Source: Betaproteobacteria bacterium (GTDB taxonomy: Bacteria > Pseudomonadota > Gammaproteobacteria > Burkholderiales > SG8-41). Taken from it: DNA of 54,363 bases. Under the pieces are notes generated by a model. It had not been told where the DNA came from and did no database searches. It worked only from the letters and a program-made list of their open reading frames with translations. Made by a program: the position numbers and the translations under genes. The stretch covers positions 1 to 54,363 of the forward strand of contig OMIN01000044.1 in NCBI GenBank assembly GCA_900299145.1, written 5' to 3'. This document shows, one piece after another, positions 41,260 to 49,044 of this stretch. Positions within the stretch are counted from its first letter, which is position 1. Every line of letters begins with the position of its first letter.

Positions 41260-42243
41260 CTAACGCGCCGCAATGCCTGCCTTTTTCGCCAGTTGCGCCA
41301 CCTGGGAAATCTGCCCGGCAAGAAATTTGTCGAGTTGCTCCGGCGTGCAGGGCGCGGCTTCCATGCCCAGCGCACCAAAGCGTTGCTGAATCTCGGCCTC
41401 GTTCAACACACGCACGATATCGCGATTAAGCCGGTTGATCACCGCACGCGGCGTTTTGGCTGGTGCAAAAATGCCGGCCCACGAATCCACCCGGAAACCG
41501 GGGTACCCCAATTCCGCCACCGCCGGCACGTCCGGGTGCACCGCCACGCGTTTCGGGCTGGAGACCGCCAGTGGCCGCAGTTTGCCGTCGCGTATGAGGC
41601 CGATGGTAGCGCCGAGCGGCGCCATGGTGAATTGCACGCGCCCGCCGATGGTATCGGTGATGGCCTCCGGCACGCCCTTATACGGCACGTGCACAATGTC
41701 GATGTTGAGTGTTTGCTTCACCATCTCGCCCGCGAAGTGCATGCCGCTGCCGTTGCCGGCGGACGAAAAATTCAACTGCCCCGGCTTTGCTTTCGCCAGC
41801 GCGACGAAGTCTTGCAGGGTTTTCGCCGGCAGCGATGGCGTTACCGACAGCACATAGGCGGCGGAGTAAGTCGTGGTAATTCCCGAAAGATCACGCATGG
41901 TGTCAAACGGCATGTTGGCGTACACCGCCGGCGAGATTGCTATGGAAGACGACGACGCCAAAAGCGTGTAACCATCGGGCTGCGCTTCGACCACGATGCG
42001 CGAACCCGTCACGCCGCCCGCGCCGGGACGGTTGTCGACAACCACCTGCTGGCCCAGCAGCTCGGTCAGACGCGGCGCGATCATGCGTGCGGCAATGTCG
42101 GGCTGGCCGCCCGGTGTGAAGCCGATCACCATGCGTATGGGGCGCACGGGAAAATTCTGCGCGTACGCCCCAGCGACGTTGAACAAATAAACGCTCAACA
42201 AGGCGTGCGCGGCAGATTTACAAATTGGGCGCGCGGTCAGCAT
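41260..42243 (-). CDS. Bug-family TTT solute-binding protein
   Basis: This 327-residue binding protein has a signal peptide ('LLSVYLFNVAGAYAQ') and the family opening 'FPVRPIRMVIGFTPGGQPDI'. It also has 'LGQQVVVDNRPGAGGVTGSR', 'VPYKGVPEAITDTIGGRVQF' and a closing 'QISQVAQLAKKAGI', in which the usual tryptophan is replaced. The ATG at 42243 gives a standard signal peptide; a GTG at 42267 is in frame. It is divergent from the beta-propeller gene at 42377, with an AT-rich repeat between them. Confidence 0.92.
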   Translation of the reverse strand: MLTARPICKSAAHALLSVYLFNVAGAYAQNFPVRPIRMVIGFTPGGQPDIAARMIAPRLTELLGQQVVVDNRPGAGGVTGSRIVVEAQPDGYTLLASSSSIAISPAVYANMPFDTMRDLSGITTTYSAAYVLSVTPSLPAKTLQDFVALAKAKPGQLNFSSAGNGSGMHFAGEMVKQTLNIDIVHVPYKGVPEAITDTIGGRVQFTMAPLGATIGLIRDGKLRPLAVSSPKRVAVHPDVPAVAELGYPGFRVDSWAGIFAPAKTPRAVINRLNRDIVRVLNEAEIQQRFGALGMEAAPCTPEQLDKFLAGQISQVAQLAKKAGIAAR

Positions 42244-42291
42244 GGCGCGCGATTCTACCAGCGGCACTGTGCTGACTCGCGCAGCGATTCG

Positions 42292-42319
42292 TAACTATCT
42301 GTTTTTATGGAATATTTTT
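42292..42319 (+). repeat. AT-rich boundary repeat, copy 12
   Basis: This reads TAACTATCTG, then TTTTTATGG, then AATATTTTT, nearly the full consensus. It lies in the divergent region between a Bug gene and the beta-propeller gene, 57 bases before the latter and in its orientation. In one frame it reads N-Y-L-F-L-W-N-I-F. Confidence 0.85.
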
Positions 42320-42376
42320 TGCTTGCGGCAAGACCTGATACTCTGCACCCTGATTTTTCACAACCTTGGAATTGCA

Positions 42377-43249
42377 ATGACCAACACCATTCCCGATCTG
42401 GGTTACGCGCCTGTCGCCGATATTTTCAAGTTGCCGCCCGGTGTGAATTTTGGTCCGTGTTCGGGTATCGCGATTACCGCCCGCAATCACATTCTGGTGT
42501 TCAACCGCAGTGAAAACGCGTTAATGGAATTCACGCAACAGGGCGACTGGGTGCGCACCATGGGGCGGGGCATATTCAACTTGCCACACGGCCTGCGCAT
42601 TGATCGCGAAGGCAACATCTGGTGCACCGACACCGGCGCGCACATCGTGGTGAAAATGAATGCCGACGGCCGCATACTCATGGTGCTGGGTGTGGCCGGA
42701 CGTGCGGGCGAATGGCATCACGCTGGGCACCTGAAATGCTTTGACGAACCCAACGATCTCGCCTTTGGCCCCAATGGCGAAATTTATGTGGCGCAGGGCC
42801 ACGGCAAGGGCGAAAACCTCGTGCATATGTTCACAGCCAATGGCGATTTCGTCAAAAGCTGGGGCGGCAACGGCAAAGGCAAATCCCAGTTCGACCAGCC
42901 GCACTCCATCGTGATGAACGGCAAGGGCCTGCTTTACATTTGCGACCGTTCGAATCAGCGCATTCAGGTGTTCGATGGGCAGGGCAACTACGTGCGCGAA
43001 AGCAGCCACCCCGGCACGCCCTGCGGGCTGGCGATGTGCAACGACAACTCGCACATGATGATGGCCTTCGGCCACGCCGGCAAAGTAATGAAACTCGACG
43101 AGCAATGCAACGTGCTCGGCGTCACCGGCAGTCAGGGCAAGGGCCCCAATCAATACGGCGAGGCGCATTACATCGCGCTCGACACCTATGAAGATATCTA
43201 CATCGCCGACACACTGAACTGGCGGGTGCAAAAGCTGGTGAAAAAATAG
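42377..43249 (+). CDS. NHL-repeat beta-propeller protein
   Basis: This 290-residue propeller of the peptidyl-alpha-hydroxyglycine lyase-like group has no signal peptide from the chosen start. Blades are visible as 'GIAITARNHILVFNRSENAL', 'HGLRIDREGNIWCTDTGAHI', 'NDLAFGPNGEIYVAQGHGKG', 'HSIVMNGKGLLYICDRSNQR' and 'HYIALDTYEDIYIADTLNWR'. Function is unknown. The ATG at 42377 matches the family start; an open frame extends upstream through the AT-rich repeat but lacks a ribosome site. It is followed by a Bug gene 44 bases downstream, so the two may be cotranscribed. Confidence 0.87.
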   Translation: MTNTIPDLGYAPVADIFKLPPGVNFGPCSGIAITARNHILVFNRSENALMEFTQQGDWVRTMGRGIFNLPHGLRIDREGNIWCTDTGAHIVVKMNADGRILMVLGVAGRAGEWHHAGHLKCFDEPNDLAFGPNGEIYVAQGHGKGENLVHMFTANGDFVKSWGGNGKGKSQFDQPHSIVMNGKGLLYICDRSNQRIQVFDGQGNYVRESSHPGTPCGLAMCNDNSHMMMAFGHAGKVMKLDEQCNVLGVTGSQGKGPNQYGEAHYIALDTYEDIYIADTLNWRVQKLVKK

Positions 43250-43293
43250 TCCTGCGGAGCACATCCGTGGTTCAAAGTTGAAAGGAGGACGGC

Positions 43294-44277
43294 ATGGCAA
43301 TCATCCTTGTCCGGCACGCATGTGCCGCAGCTTGCTTTATGTTGGCCGCGCCATGGCCCTCCGCAGCCCCGGCACAGCAAACCCCGTCAACTGGCGTGGG
43401 GCAGGCCTATCCCGCAAAGCCCGTGCGGATGGTGGTTTCTGCTGCCGCTGGCACGGGCCTTGATGCCACCATTCGCGTGATTGCGCCCAAGTTAACCGAC
43501 TACTGGAAACAGCCTCTGGTCATCGACAACCGGCAGGGCATCAACGCCAACAGCACTGTCGCCAAGGCGACACCCGATGGCTACACGCTGCTGGTGGTGT
43601 CAGGATCCATCGCGGTGCGACATGTCATGTTTTCCAACCTGCCCTACGATACGCTGAAGGATTTCGCCGGCGTGACCGAGCTATACGGCAGTAACTCCGT
43701 CGTGGTGGTGGGGCCGGCGCTGAATGTAAAAACTGTAAAGGAGTTGGTGGCTTACGCGCAGGCGCGGCCAGGCAAGATTTTCTTCGCCTCCCCCGTCGCG
43801 GGCGGCATGGATCACATGAACTCGGAGCGTTTTCGCATTGCCGCCGGCATCAAGGCGCAGCACGTTAGCTTTAAAGGGTCAGGCGAGGCCATGATTGAAG
43901 TCGCCGCGGGCCGCGCGCATTTTACGGTGGTCTCGGTGCTGGTTGCGCAGCCCCTAATCAAGGATGGCAAAGTCGTGCCGCTTGTGCAGCGCCACCCCAT
44001 TTTACCCGGTGTGCCGCTGATCGCAGACGTACTGCCGGAATGGACGCTGGTCGGCGCCAGTGCCGTGTTTGCGCCCGCGGGGACGCCGCTGCCTCTGCGA
44101 CGGCAGATCAGCAGGGACTTGGCGCACGTATTGCACTCCCCTGATCTGAAGGAACGCCTGGAGTCGGTGGGCATACACGTTAACACCACGACACCTGAAG
44201 AGCATGAGCGTAAACTGCGCGCCGACATCGCTGCCTTTGCAAAAGTGATGAAAGAGATTGGTCTCAAGGCCAACTAA
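43294..44277 (+). CDS. Bug-family TTT solute-binding protein
   Basis: This 327-residue binding protein has a signal peptide, then 'YPAKPVRMVVSAAAGTGLDA' (a variant of the usual GGxxD turn) and 'WKQPLVIDNRQGINANSTVA'. It also has 'HVSFKGSGEAMIEVAAGRAH' and a C-terminal 'LRADIAAFAKVMKEIGLK' lacking the usual tryptophan. The changed ligand-loop residues suggest a different ligand from the other Bug proteins here. AAAGGAGG precedes the start. The alpha/beta hydrolase gene follows after 99 bases. Confidence 0.9.
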   Translation: MAIILVRHACAAACFMLAAPWPSAAPAQQTPSTGVGQAYPAKPVRMVVSAAAGTGLDATIRVIAPKLTDYWKQPLVIDNRQGINANSTVAKATPDGYTLLVVSGSIAVRHVMFSNLPYDTLKDFAGVTELYGSNSVVVVGPALNVKTVKELVAYAQARPGKIFFASPVAGGMDHMNSERFRIAAGIKAQHVSFKGSGEAMIEVAAGRAHFTVVSVLVAQPLIKDGKVVPLVQRHPILPGVPLIADVLPEWTLVGASAVFAPAGTPLPLRRQISRDLAHVLHSPDLKERLESVGIHVNTTTPEEHERKLRADIAAFAKVMKEIGLKAN

Positions 44278-44376
44278 CCGCTGATAAGGCCCGCCGGACC
44301 TGGGATATGATCGCGGGCCGCGCCAGACAAACCAACAGATACAAACCATTCCACTTCAGACAGGAGGATTCACCCC

Positions 44377-45588
44377 ATGCGCACCCCCCGTCTTGACCGT
44401 GACCGCCAGCAATGGATTTTCGATTATGTCGTGAAGGAAACCGGCCGTGTCTTCCACTGGGACGCCGATGGACGCAACTTTCCGGCCAGCGTGAAAAGCC
44501 ATGCACAGATTTCCAAGCACGTGGGCCGCATCGCGCAACGCATGGAACGCGTGGCGCAGGAGGAAGAAGCCGCCGGCCATCGCCAGACAGCGTTCGAGCT
44601 CTACTACAAGGCGTCTGCGCAGTTTGCCGCCGCGCAACACCCGGTGCTCGAAACCAATGACGAAAAGCGCTATCTGCACGGACGCTGCATCGCCAACTAC
44701 GAAAAAGTGATGGAACTTTCGCCGTATCCGATGGAGCGCGTTGAGATTCCGTTCGAGGGCATGGAGCTGCAGTGCAACTTCCATATGCTCAAGGGCAAGC
44801 CCAAGGCGCCGTGCGTGATTTTCATCCCCGGCTGCGACATGACCAAGGAGATTTACCCCGATCCACAAGTCAATCACGCGCTCGATCGCGGCATGCATCT
44901 GCTGGTGATGGATGGCCCGGGGCAAGGCACGAGCAATCTGCGTGGCAACAAACTCACCGCCGACAACTATGAGCGTTCGGTGCTCGCCGTGGCCAAGTGG
45001 CTGACTGGCCGCAAGGAAGTGGATGCCGACAAGATCACCGTGTTCTCGCAATCAATGGGCTGCCACTGGGGCCTCGCCGCCGCTGCGATGGGCGACCCGC
45101 TGATCAAGGCCAACGCCGGCGTGTGGGCGTCGTATCTCGACAAGTACTACATTCTCGACACTTTCTCGCCGCGCTACAAGCAACTCTTCGGGTACCTAAC
45201 CGGCGCGAAAAGCGAGGAAGAACTCGACAAAATCGTGAGCAAAATGACCGTCGAGGGCAAGGAGCACGGCATCACCGCGCCGACGCTGCTCACCACCGGC
45301 GAATACGATGCGCGCAGCCCGGTGGAGCTCGTCTACAACTTCTACGACCGCATCAAGGCGCCGAAAGAGCTATGGGTGTACGAAGATGCCTATCACCAGA
45401 CCACGGTGTTCCCCGCGCAGGGCCAGCGCATGGATTGCCACTCGATGGGCATGGATTGGATCGTCGATGCGCTCGCCGGCAAATTCAAAGCCGGTTACGC
45501 ACGCAAGATGTTCTTGCGCACCGGCGGCGGCGGACCAAATGGCGCGCAGGGCGAGGGACAGGACGCGATGCACTGGTGGGTGAAGTAG
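44377..45588 (+). CDS. Alpha/beta hydrolase (FrsA/DUF1100-like)
   Basis: This 403-residue protein has a helical N-terminal cap of about 125 residues followed by an alpha/beta hydrolase core. It shows 'PCVIFIPGCDMTKEIYPDPQ' (oxyanion region), nucleophile elbow 'ITVFSQSMGCHWGLAAAA', acid 'TLLTTGEYDARSPVEL' and histidine 'YEDAYHQTTVF'. The elbow is S-x-S-x-G rather than the usual G-x-S-x-G. The two-part layout resembles FrsA-like hydrolases and 2,6-dihydropseudooxynicotine hydrolase, which split C-C bonds; the substrate here is unknown. A strong AGGAGG precedes the start. Confidence 0.87.
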   Translation: MRTPRLDRDRQQWIFDYVVKETGRVFHWDADGRNFPASVKSHAQISKHVGRIAQRMERVAQEEEAAGHRQTAFELYYKASAQFAAAQHPVLETNDEKRYLHGRCIANYEKVMELSPYPMERVEIPFEGMELQCNFHMLKGKPKAPCVIFIPGCDMTKEIYPDPQVNHALDRGMHLLVMDGPGQGTSNLRGNKLTADNYERSVLAVAKWLTGRKEVDADKITVFSQSMGCHWGLAAAAMGDPLIKANAGVWASYLDKYYILDTFSPRYKQLFGYLTGAKSEEELDKIVSKMTVEGKEHGITAPTLLTTGEYDARSPVELVYNFYDRIKAPKELWVYEDAYHQTTVFPAQGQRMDCHSMGMDWIVDALAGKFKAGYARKMFLRTGGGGPNGAQGEGQDAMHWWVK

Positions 45589-45716
45589 TCCATTCATTTG
45601 GAACAAGAGAAATTCCGTATCGCATTACTCGCTCCTGCCCCTTCCTGCCCCTTCCTGCTCCATTCCCGCGCGCAGGAGAGGGGCCAGGGGAAAGGGCTGT
45701 CCCGCCGTTCTACCGT

Positions 45717-46772
45717 CTACACCAACGGCAAATAGACCCGCCGCCCTTCGCGACTGGAAATATGCACGGCTTCGGTGAATTCCATGTAATTCACCGCTTC
45801 CATGAATGACGTGCGGCGCACGGGTTCCTGCCCGCGGATGGCGCCGATGAATTCCTCTTCCACGCGCCAGCGGTATTTTTTGTCTTCGGGAATGTCGATC
45901 ACCGCCATTGCCTTGTCGCCACGGCGCGCGCCGGAGAGGCGCAGATTGTCGCGTTCCAGCAGTTCAATCCGCAGCGTGCCCTCACTGCCGTAGAGCCACA
46001 CTTCCGGACCAGGCATGAAGCCGGTAACACCGCTCCAGTGCATGCGTGCAATCGCGCCGTTGGCGAGGTCTGCCAGCACTTCCACGTGATCGGGCACATC
46101 AACCGAGCGCCGCTCGCCGCGCTCGGGGTCGACACGGTACGGCGTGGCGACACGGGTGCGTGCCATCACCGCGCGCGCCGGCCCCACCCAGCGCGAGACG
46201 CATTCATACCAGATACCCATGGTCATGATGTTCGCGCCCGAAAAATCACGATTCATGCGCCAGTGAAACGGTGCTTCGCGATCCATCATGCCCGTGGACA
46301 CATGCAGATCCATCGATTGCAGATCTCCGATGTAGCCCTCTTTCAGCAATTGCATCACCATGGTGTCGGCGTGAAACGTAGTCGGGCCGGGCACCACCTG
46401 AGTCACCAGCTCTGGCCGCGCACGCGAGGCGGCGAGCATTTGCCGCGCCTCGCTGGCGTTCATGGCCAGCCGCGCCTCGGTCAGCACGTGCTTGCCCGCC
46501 GCGAGCGCCGCAAGCGTAATCGGGCAATGCATATAGGGCCAGGTGCCAATGACCACCGCATCGACCGCCGGGTCGTTCACCAGTTGCTGCCAGTGGGCGT
46601 GCACGCGTTCGATGCCGAACTCCTGTGCGACTTTCTCCGACGATGCGCGCGAGCGGTTCACCACCGCCACGACTTCCACGCCGTCGATTTTTTTGAGTTT
46701 GGGGATGTGGTGCAAGCGTGTGTTGCGGCCGGCGCCGACGACGCCGATGCGGATGCGGATGGAGGTGGGCAT
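45717..46772 (-). CDS. Gfo/Idh/MocA family oxidoreductase
   Basis: This 351-residue NAD(P)-dependent oxidoreductase has the Rossmann start 'RIGVVGAGRNTRLHHIPKLK', then 'VEVVAVVNRSRASSEKVAQE', 'DAVVIGTWPYMHCPITLAAL' and 'GKHVLTEARLAMNASEARQM'. In the last segment the usual EKP lysine is replaced (T-E-A-R), which may affect catalysis. The C-terminal domain has 'MTMGIWYECVSRWVGPARAV'. It is convergent with the hydrolase gene and shares little with the relative at 12793 beyond the fold. The 128-base gap before it holds a CT-rich short tandem (CCTTCCTGCC) and no gene. Confidence 0.88.
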   Translation of the reverse strand: MPTSIRIRIGVVGAGRNTRLHHIPKLKKIDGVEVVAVVNRSRASSEKVAQEFGIERVHAHWQQLVNDPAVDAVVIGTWPYMHCPITLAALAAGKHVLTEARLAMNASEARQMLAASRARPELVTQVVPGPTTFHADTMVMQLLKEGYIGDLQSMDLHVSTGMMDREAPFHWRMNRDFSGANIMTMGIWYECVSRWVGPARAVMARTRVATPYRVDPERGERRSVDVPDHVEVLADLANGAIARMHWSGVTGFMPGPEVWLYGSEGTLRIELLERDNLRLSGARRGDKAMAVIDIPEDKKYRWRVEEEFIGAIRGQEPVRRTSFMEAVNYMEFTEAVHISSREGRRVYLPLV

Positions 46773-46859
46773 GGCATTTCCTTATGCGTAATTGAAAACA
46801 AAATCAAACTTGACTAAACCATAACAGGCATCGCAGATGCCGCCAAGCAGGGTGCGCTA

Positions 46860-46887
46860 TAACTATTTGATTTTATTGTATTTTTTA
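46860..46887 (+). repeat. AT-rich boundary repeat, copy 13
   Basis: This reads TAACTATTTG, then ATTTTATTG, then TATTTTTTA on the plus strand. It is between the minus-strand oxidoreductase (start at 46772) and the binding-protein gene (stop at 46935), opposite to both. Confidence 0.8.
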
Positions 46888-46934
46888 ATATTCAAGGCGA
46901 TGCAACATTAAATGTCATCAGTCTCAGACTTGGC

Positions 46935-47642
46935 CTATTCCGCCAACGGCAACTGAATCAACCCGGCGCGCTTGAACGTGGCCGCGTGCATCGGCTGCGC
47001 GAAATACGCGAGCAGTTCGCGCGCAGCAGACCGGTTGCGCGAATCCGTAAAAATTGCCGCCTGGGTATCAAAATCAAATTGCAGTTCATCGGGAATCGGG
47101 CCGATGACGTCAATGCCCGGCACCGCCAGCAGTTCGCAAATCTGCTGAAAACACATTTGCGCCTCGCCCGCCGCGACCACCACACCGATGTAGCCACCGG
47201 GACGCGTGACTTCCTTCGGCTTGATTTGCGCCGCGATCCCCAGCCGCACCATCAGCCCCGGAAAATACGCGCCGCTCGGCCCGAACTCGGTGTGTGCTAC
47301 CGACTGGCATTCGAGCAACGTGCGCTTGAAGGCCTCCACCGTGCTGATGTCGGGCTTCGGTGCGCCCTTCAGCACCGCCATGCCGATGTTGCTGCGGCAA
47401 AAAGGTTGGCGGCTTTCCGGCGCGAGGATTTTCAGATCAGCGAGCTTGTCGATGTTCTTGCCGAGCAACACCGCCACGTCCGCGCGTTCGCCGGCTTCAA
47501 TGCGCGCCAGAGAATTCTTCGCGGTGTCGAGGACGAGTTCAACCTTGTGGCCGCTGGCCCTTTCAAAACCGGGCAACAGCAAATCCAGCACCGGGCGCGT
47601 GCTGTTGGAGGTGCGTAACGCGATACGAGCGTTAGAGGTCAT
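46935..47642 (-). CDS. ModA-like type 2 solute-binding domain protein without signal peptide
   Basis: This 235-residue protein has the fold pattern of molybdate/sulfate-type binding proteins: 'LDLLLPGFERASGHKVELVL', 'RIEAGERADVAVLLGKNIDK' and 'PFCRSNIGMAVLKGAPKPDI'. It also has 'ELLAVPGIDVIGPIPDEL' and 'RSAARELLAYFAQP'. No export signal is visible from the ATG at 47642, and the frame is not open upstream in a way that would supply one. It may act in the cytoplasm or bind a small acid as a sensor. An AT-rich repeat lies 3 bases before the start. Confidence 0.82.
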   Translation of the reverse strand: MTSNARIALRTSNSTRPVLDLLLPGFERASGHKVELVLDTAKNSLARIEAGERADVAVLLGKNIDKLADLKILAPESRQPFCRSNIGMAVLKGAPKPDISTVEAFKRTLLECQSVAHTEFGPSGAYFPGLMVRLGIAAQIKPKEVTRPGGYIGVVVAAGEAQMCFQQICELLAVPGIDVIGPIPDELQFDFDTQAAIFTDSRNRSAARELLAYFAQPMHAATFKRAGLIQLPLAE

Positions 47643-47645
47643 TTT

Positions 47646-47673
47646 TAAGTATATGATTTAAAGAGTATTTTTT
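47646..47673 (+). repeat. AT-rich boundary repeat, copy 14
   Basis: This reads TAAGTATATG, then ATTTAAAGA, then GTATTTTTT on the plus strand. It fills most of the 43-base gap between the acyl-CoA dehydrogenase stop and the binding-protein start, opposite to both genes. Confidence 0.68.
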
Positions 47674-47685
47674 AGAGATGCCTGC

Positions 47686-48879
47686 CTAGAGCAGTGCCTG
47701 CACGGCCTTCAAGCGCGTCACCGAATCCCCCGCGATGTGTGTCCAGATGATCGCGTCGCGCACGAGCTTGTCGGCACCTGCGCTGATTTCGCCCCGGTTG
47801 TGCGTTTGCGCCGTGCGGTGCACATCCAGATTGAGATAACACACGCGCTGCATCGCGTCGGCAGAAAAGTTCATCAGGAACGCGTTATGTTTGTGGGAGA
47901 TGGGTATCGTGGCATCGGCCTCCATCGCCACGCGCAGCACGTACGAACGCAGCGCTTCGGTCAGCATGTGCATTTCGGAGAGCTTTAACTGGAAAAGCTG
48001 GTGTTCGTTCAACCGCTTGCCCGCGCGGCGTGTGTTGCGCCCCAGCGCGGTGGCCATGTCGATGGCGGCATCGCAAATGCCCACGGCGTTGGCGGCATAT
48101 TCCATTTCGCTGAACTTGCTGTTTTTACCGCCATGTTTTTTGTGCGTGCCGTTAATCGCCGAAAGCCGGTCGCTGTCCGCCACGCGCACATTCTCGAAAA
48201 ACAGCTCGGCGTTCTGATAAAAGCGCCAGCCGTGTTTGTTAAACACCTTACCCACATTCAGGCCCGGCGCCCCTTTCTGCACGGCGAAGATGGTCGTGCC
48301 TTCCTGCACCGGTGCGTTTGGGTCGGTGCGCGCAAAGGCAAAAATCAGCTTGCCGATGTTGGCGTTGGCGATGTAGCACTTGCTGCCGTTCAGCACCCAG
48401 GTATCCCCATCGAGTTTGGCCGATAGCTGTAAGCCCGCCTTGGGGTCGTCCGCCGGCGGCATGCGGTTGTCCGAACCTGCATTGGGTTCGGTAATGCCTC
48501 CGCCCATCACAAATTCATCATCGGCTACAAACGCGTCGAAATAACGCCGCTTCTGTTCGGCGCTGCCATGATCAACAATCAAGTGGCTCCACTTCCAGCT
48601 CTGGCTGAAGGTTTTCGCCATGGCGCTGTCGGCGCGCGCCATCTCCGCGATCATCAGTGCCTGCGTGGTGAAGTCGATGCCGTGGCCGCCGTATTCCCGC
48701 GGTACGGCCGCCGTGCGGATGCCGAGTTTTGATCCTTCACGTATCAACGACCAATCAAAAGTGTCGGCCGGCGCTGCGATCTGATCGCGAACTAATGAAC
48801 GTGGTCGGATTTCCCCTTTGGCAAAATCTCGCGCCTTGTCGCGCCAGGCACGCTGGGTGTCGGTGAGCAGGTGTTCCAT
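47686..48879 (-). CDS. Acyl-CoA dehydrogenase family protein
   Basis: This 397-residue FAD enzyme has the N-terminal helical domain ('DTQRAWRDKARDFAKGEIRP'), the middle beta domain ('FVMGGGITEPNAGSDNRMPP', 'WVLNGSKCYIANANIGKLIF') and the C-terminal helical domain ('YAANAVGICDAAIDMATALG', 'YLNLDVHRTAQTHNRGEIS'). It introduces a 2,3-double bond into an acyl-CoA and passes electrons to ETF. The usual catalytic glutamate position is not certain from reading alone. It is divergent from the UGSC selenoprotein gene across 165 bases. Confidence 0.9.
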   Translation of the reverse strand: MEHLLTDTQRAWRDKARDFAKGEIRPRSLVRDQIAAPADTFDWSLIREGSKLGIRTAAVPREYGGHGIDFTTQALMIAEMARADSAMAKTFSQSWKWSHLIVDHGSAEQKRRYFDAFVADDEFVMGGGITEPNAGSDNRMPPADDPKAGLQLSAKLDGDTWVLNGSKCYIANANIGKLIFAFARTDPNAPVQEGTTIFAVQKGAPGLNVGKVFNKHGWRFYQNAELFFENVRVADSDRLSAINGTHKKHGGKNSKFSEMEYAANAVGICDAAIDMATALGRNTRRAGKRLNEHQLFQLKLSEMHMLTEALRSYVLRVAMEADATIPISHKHNAFLMNFSADAMQRVCYLNLDVHRTAQTHNRGEISAGADKLVRDAIIWTHIAGDSVTRLKAVQALL

Positions 48880-49044
48880 GGGCTAAAACCTTGTGTGCCA
48901 AAGCACCACGCAGATTAACAGAGCTAAAACTCACTCACGTCTTTCTGGCGCAGGCCGTAATGATGAGAAGAGGTTTTCGCTATTAGCGTAGCACATGCTA
49001 CGATGCCAGCCCTATTGCACGACTTTGCACGAATGGAGAAACCC

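Noticed and set aside
42242-42376. N-terminal extension of the beta-propeller ORF through the AT-rich repeat, which would look like a hydrophobic leader
   Set aside because: There is no ribosome site, and the family N-terminus fits the ATG at 42377. The hydrophobic stretch is a by-product of the repeat.
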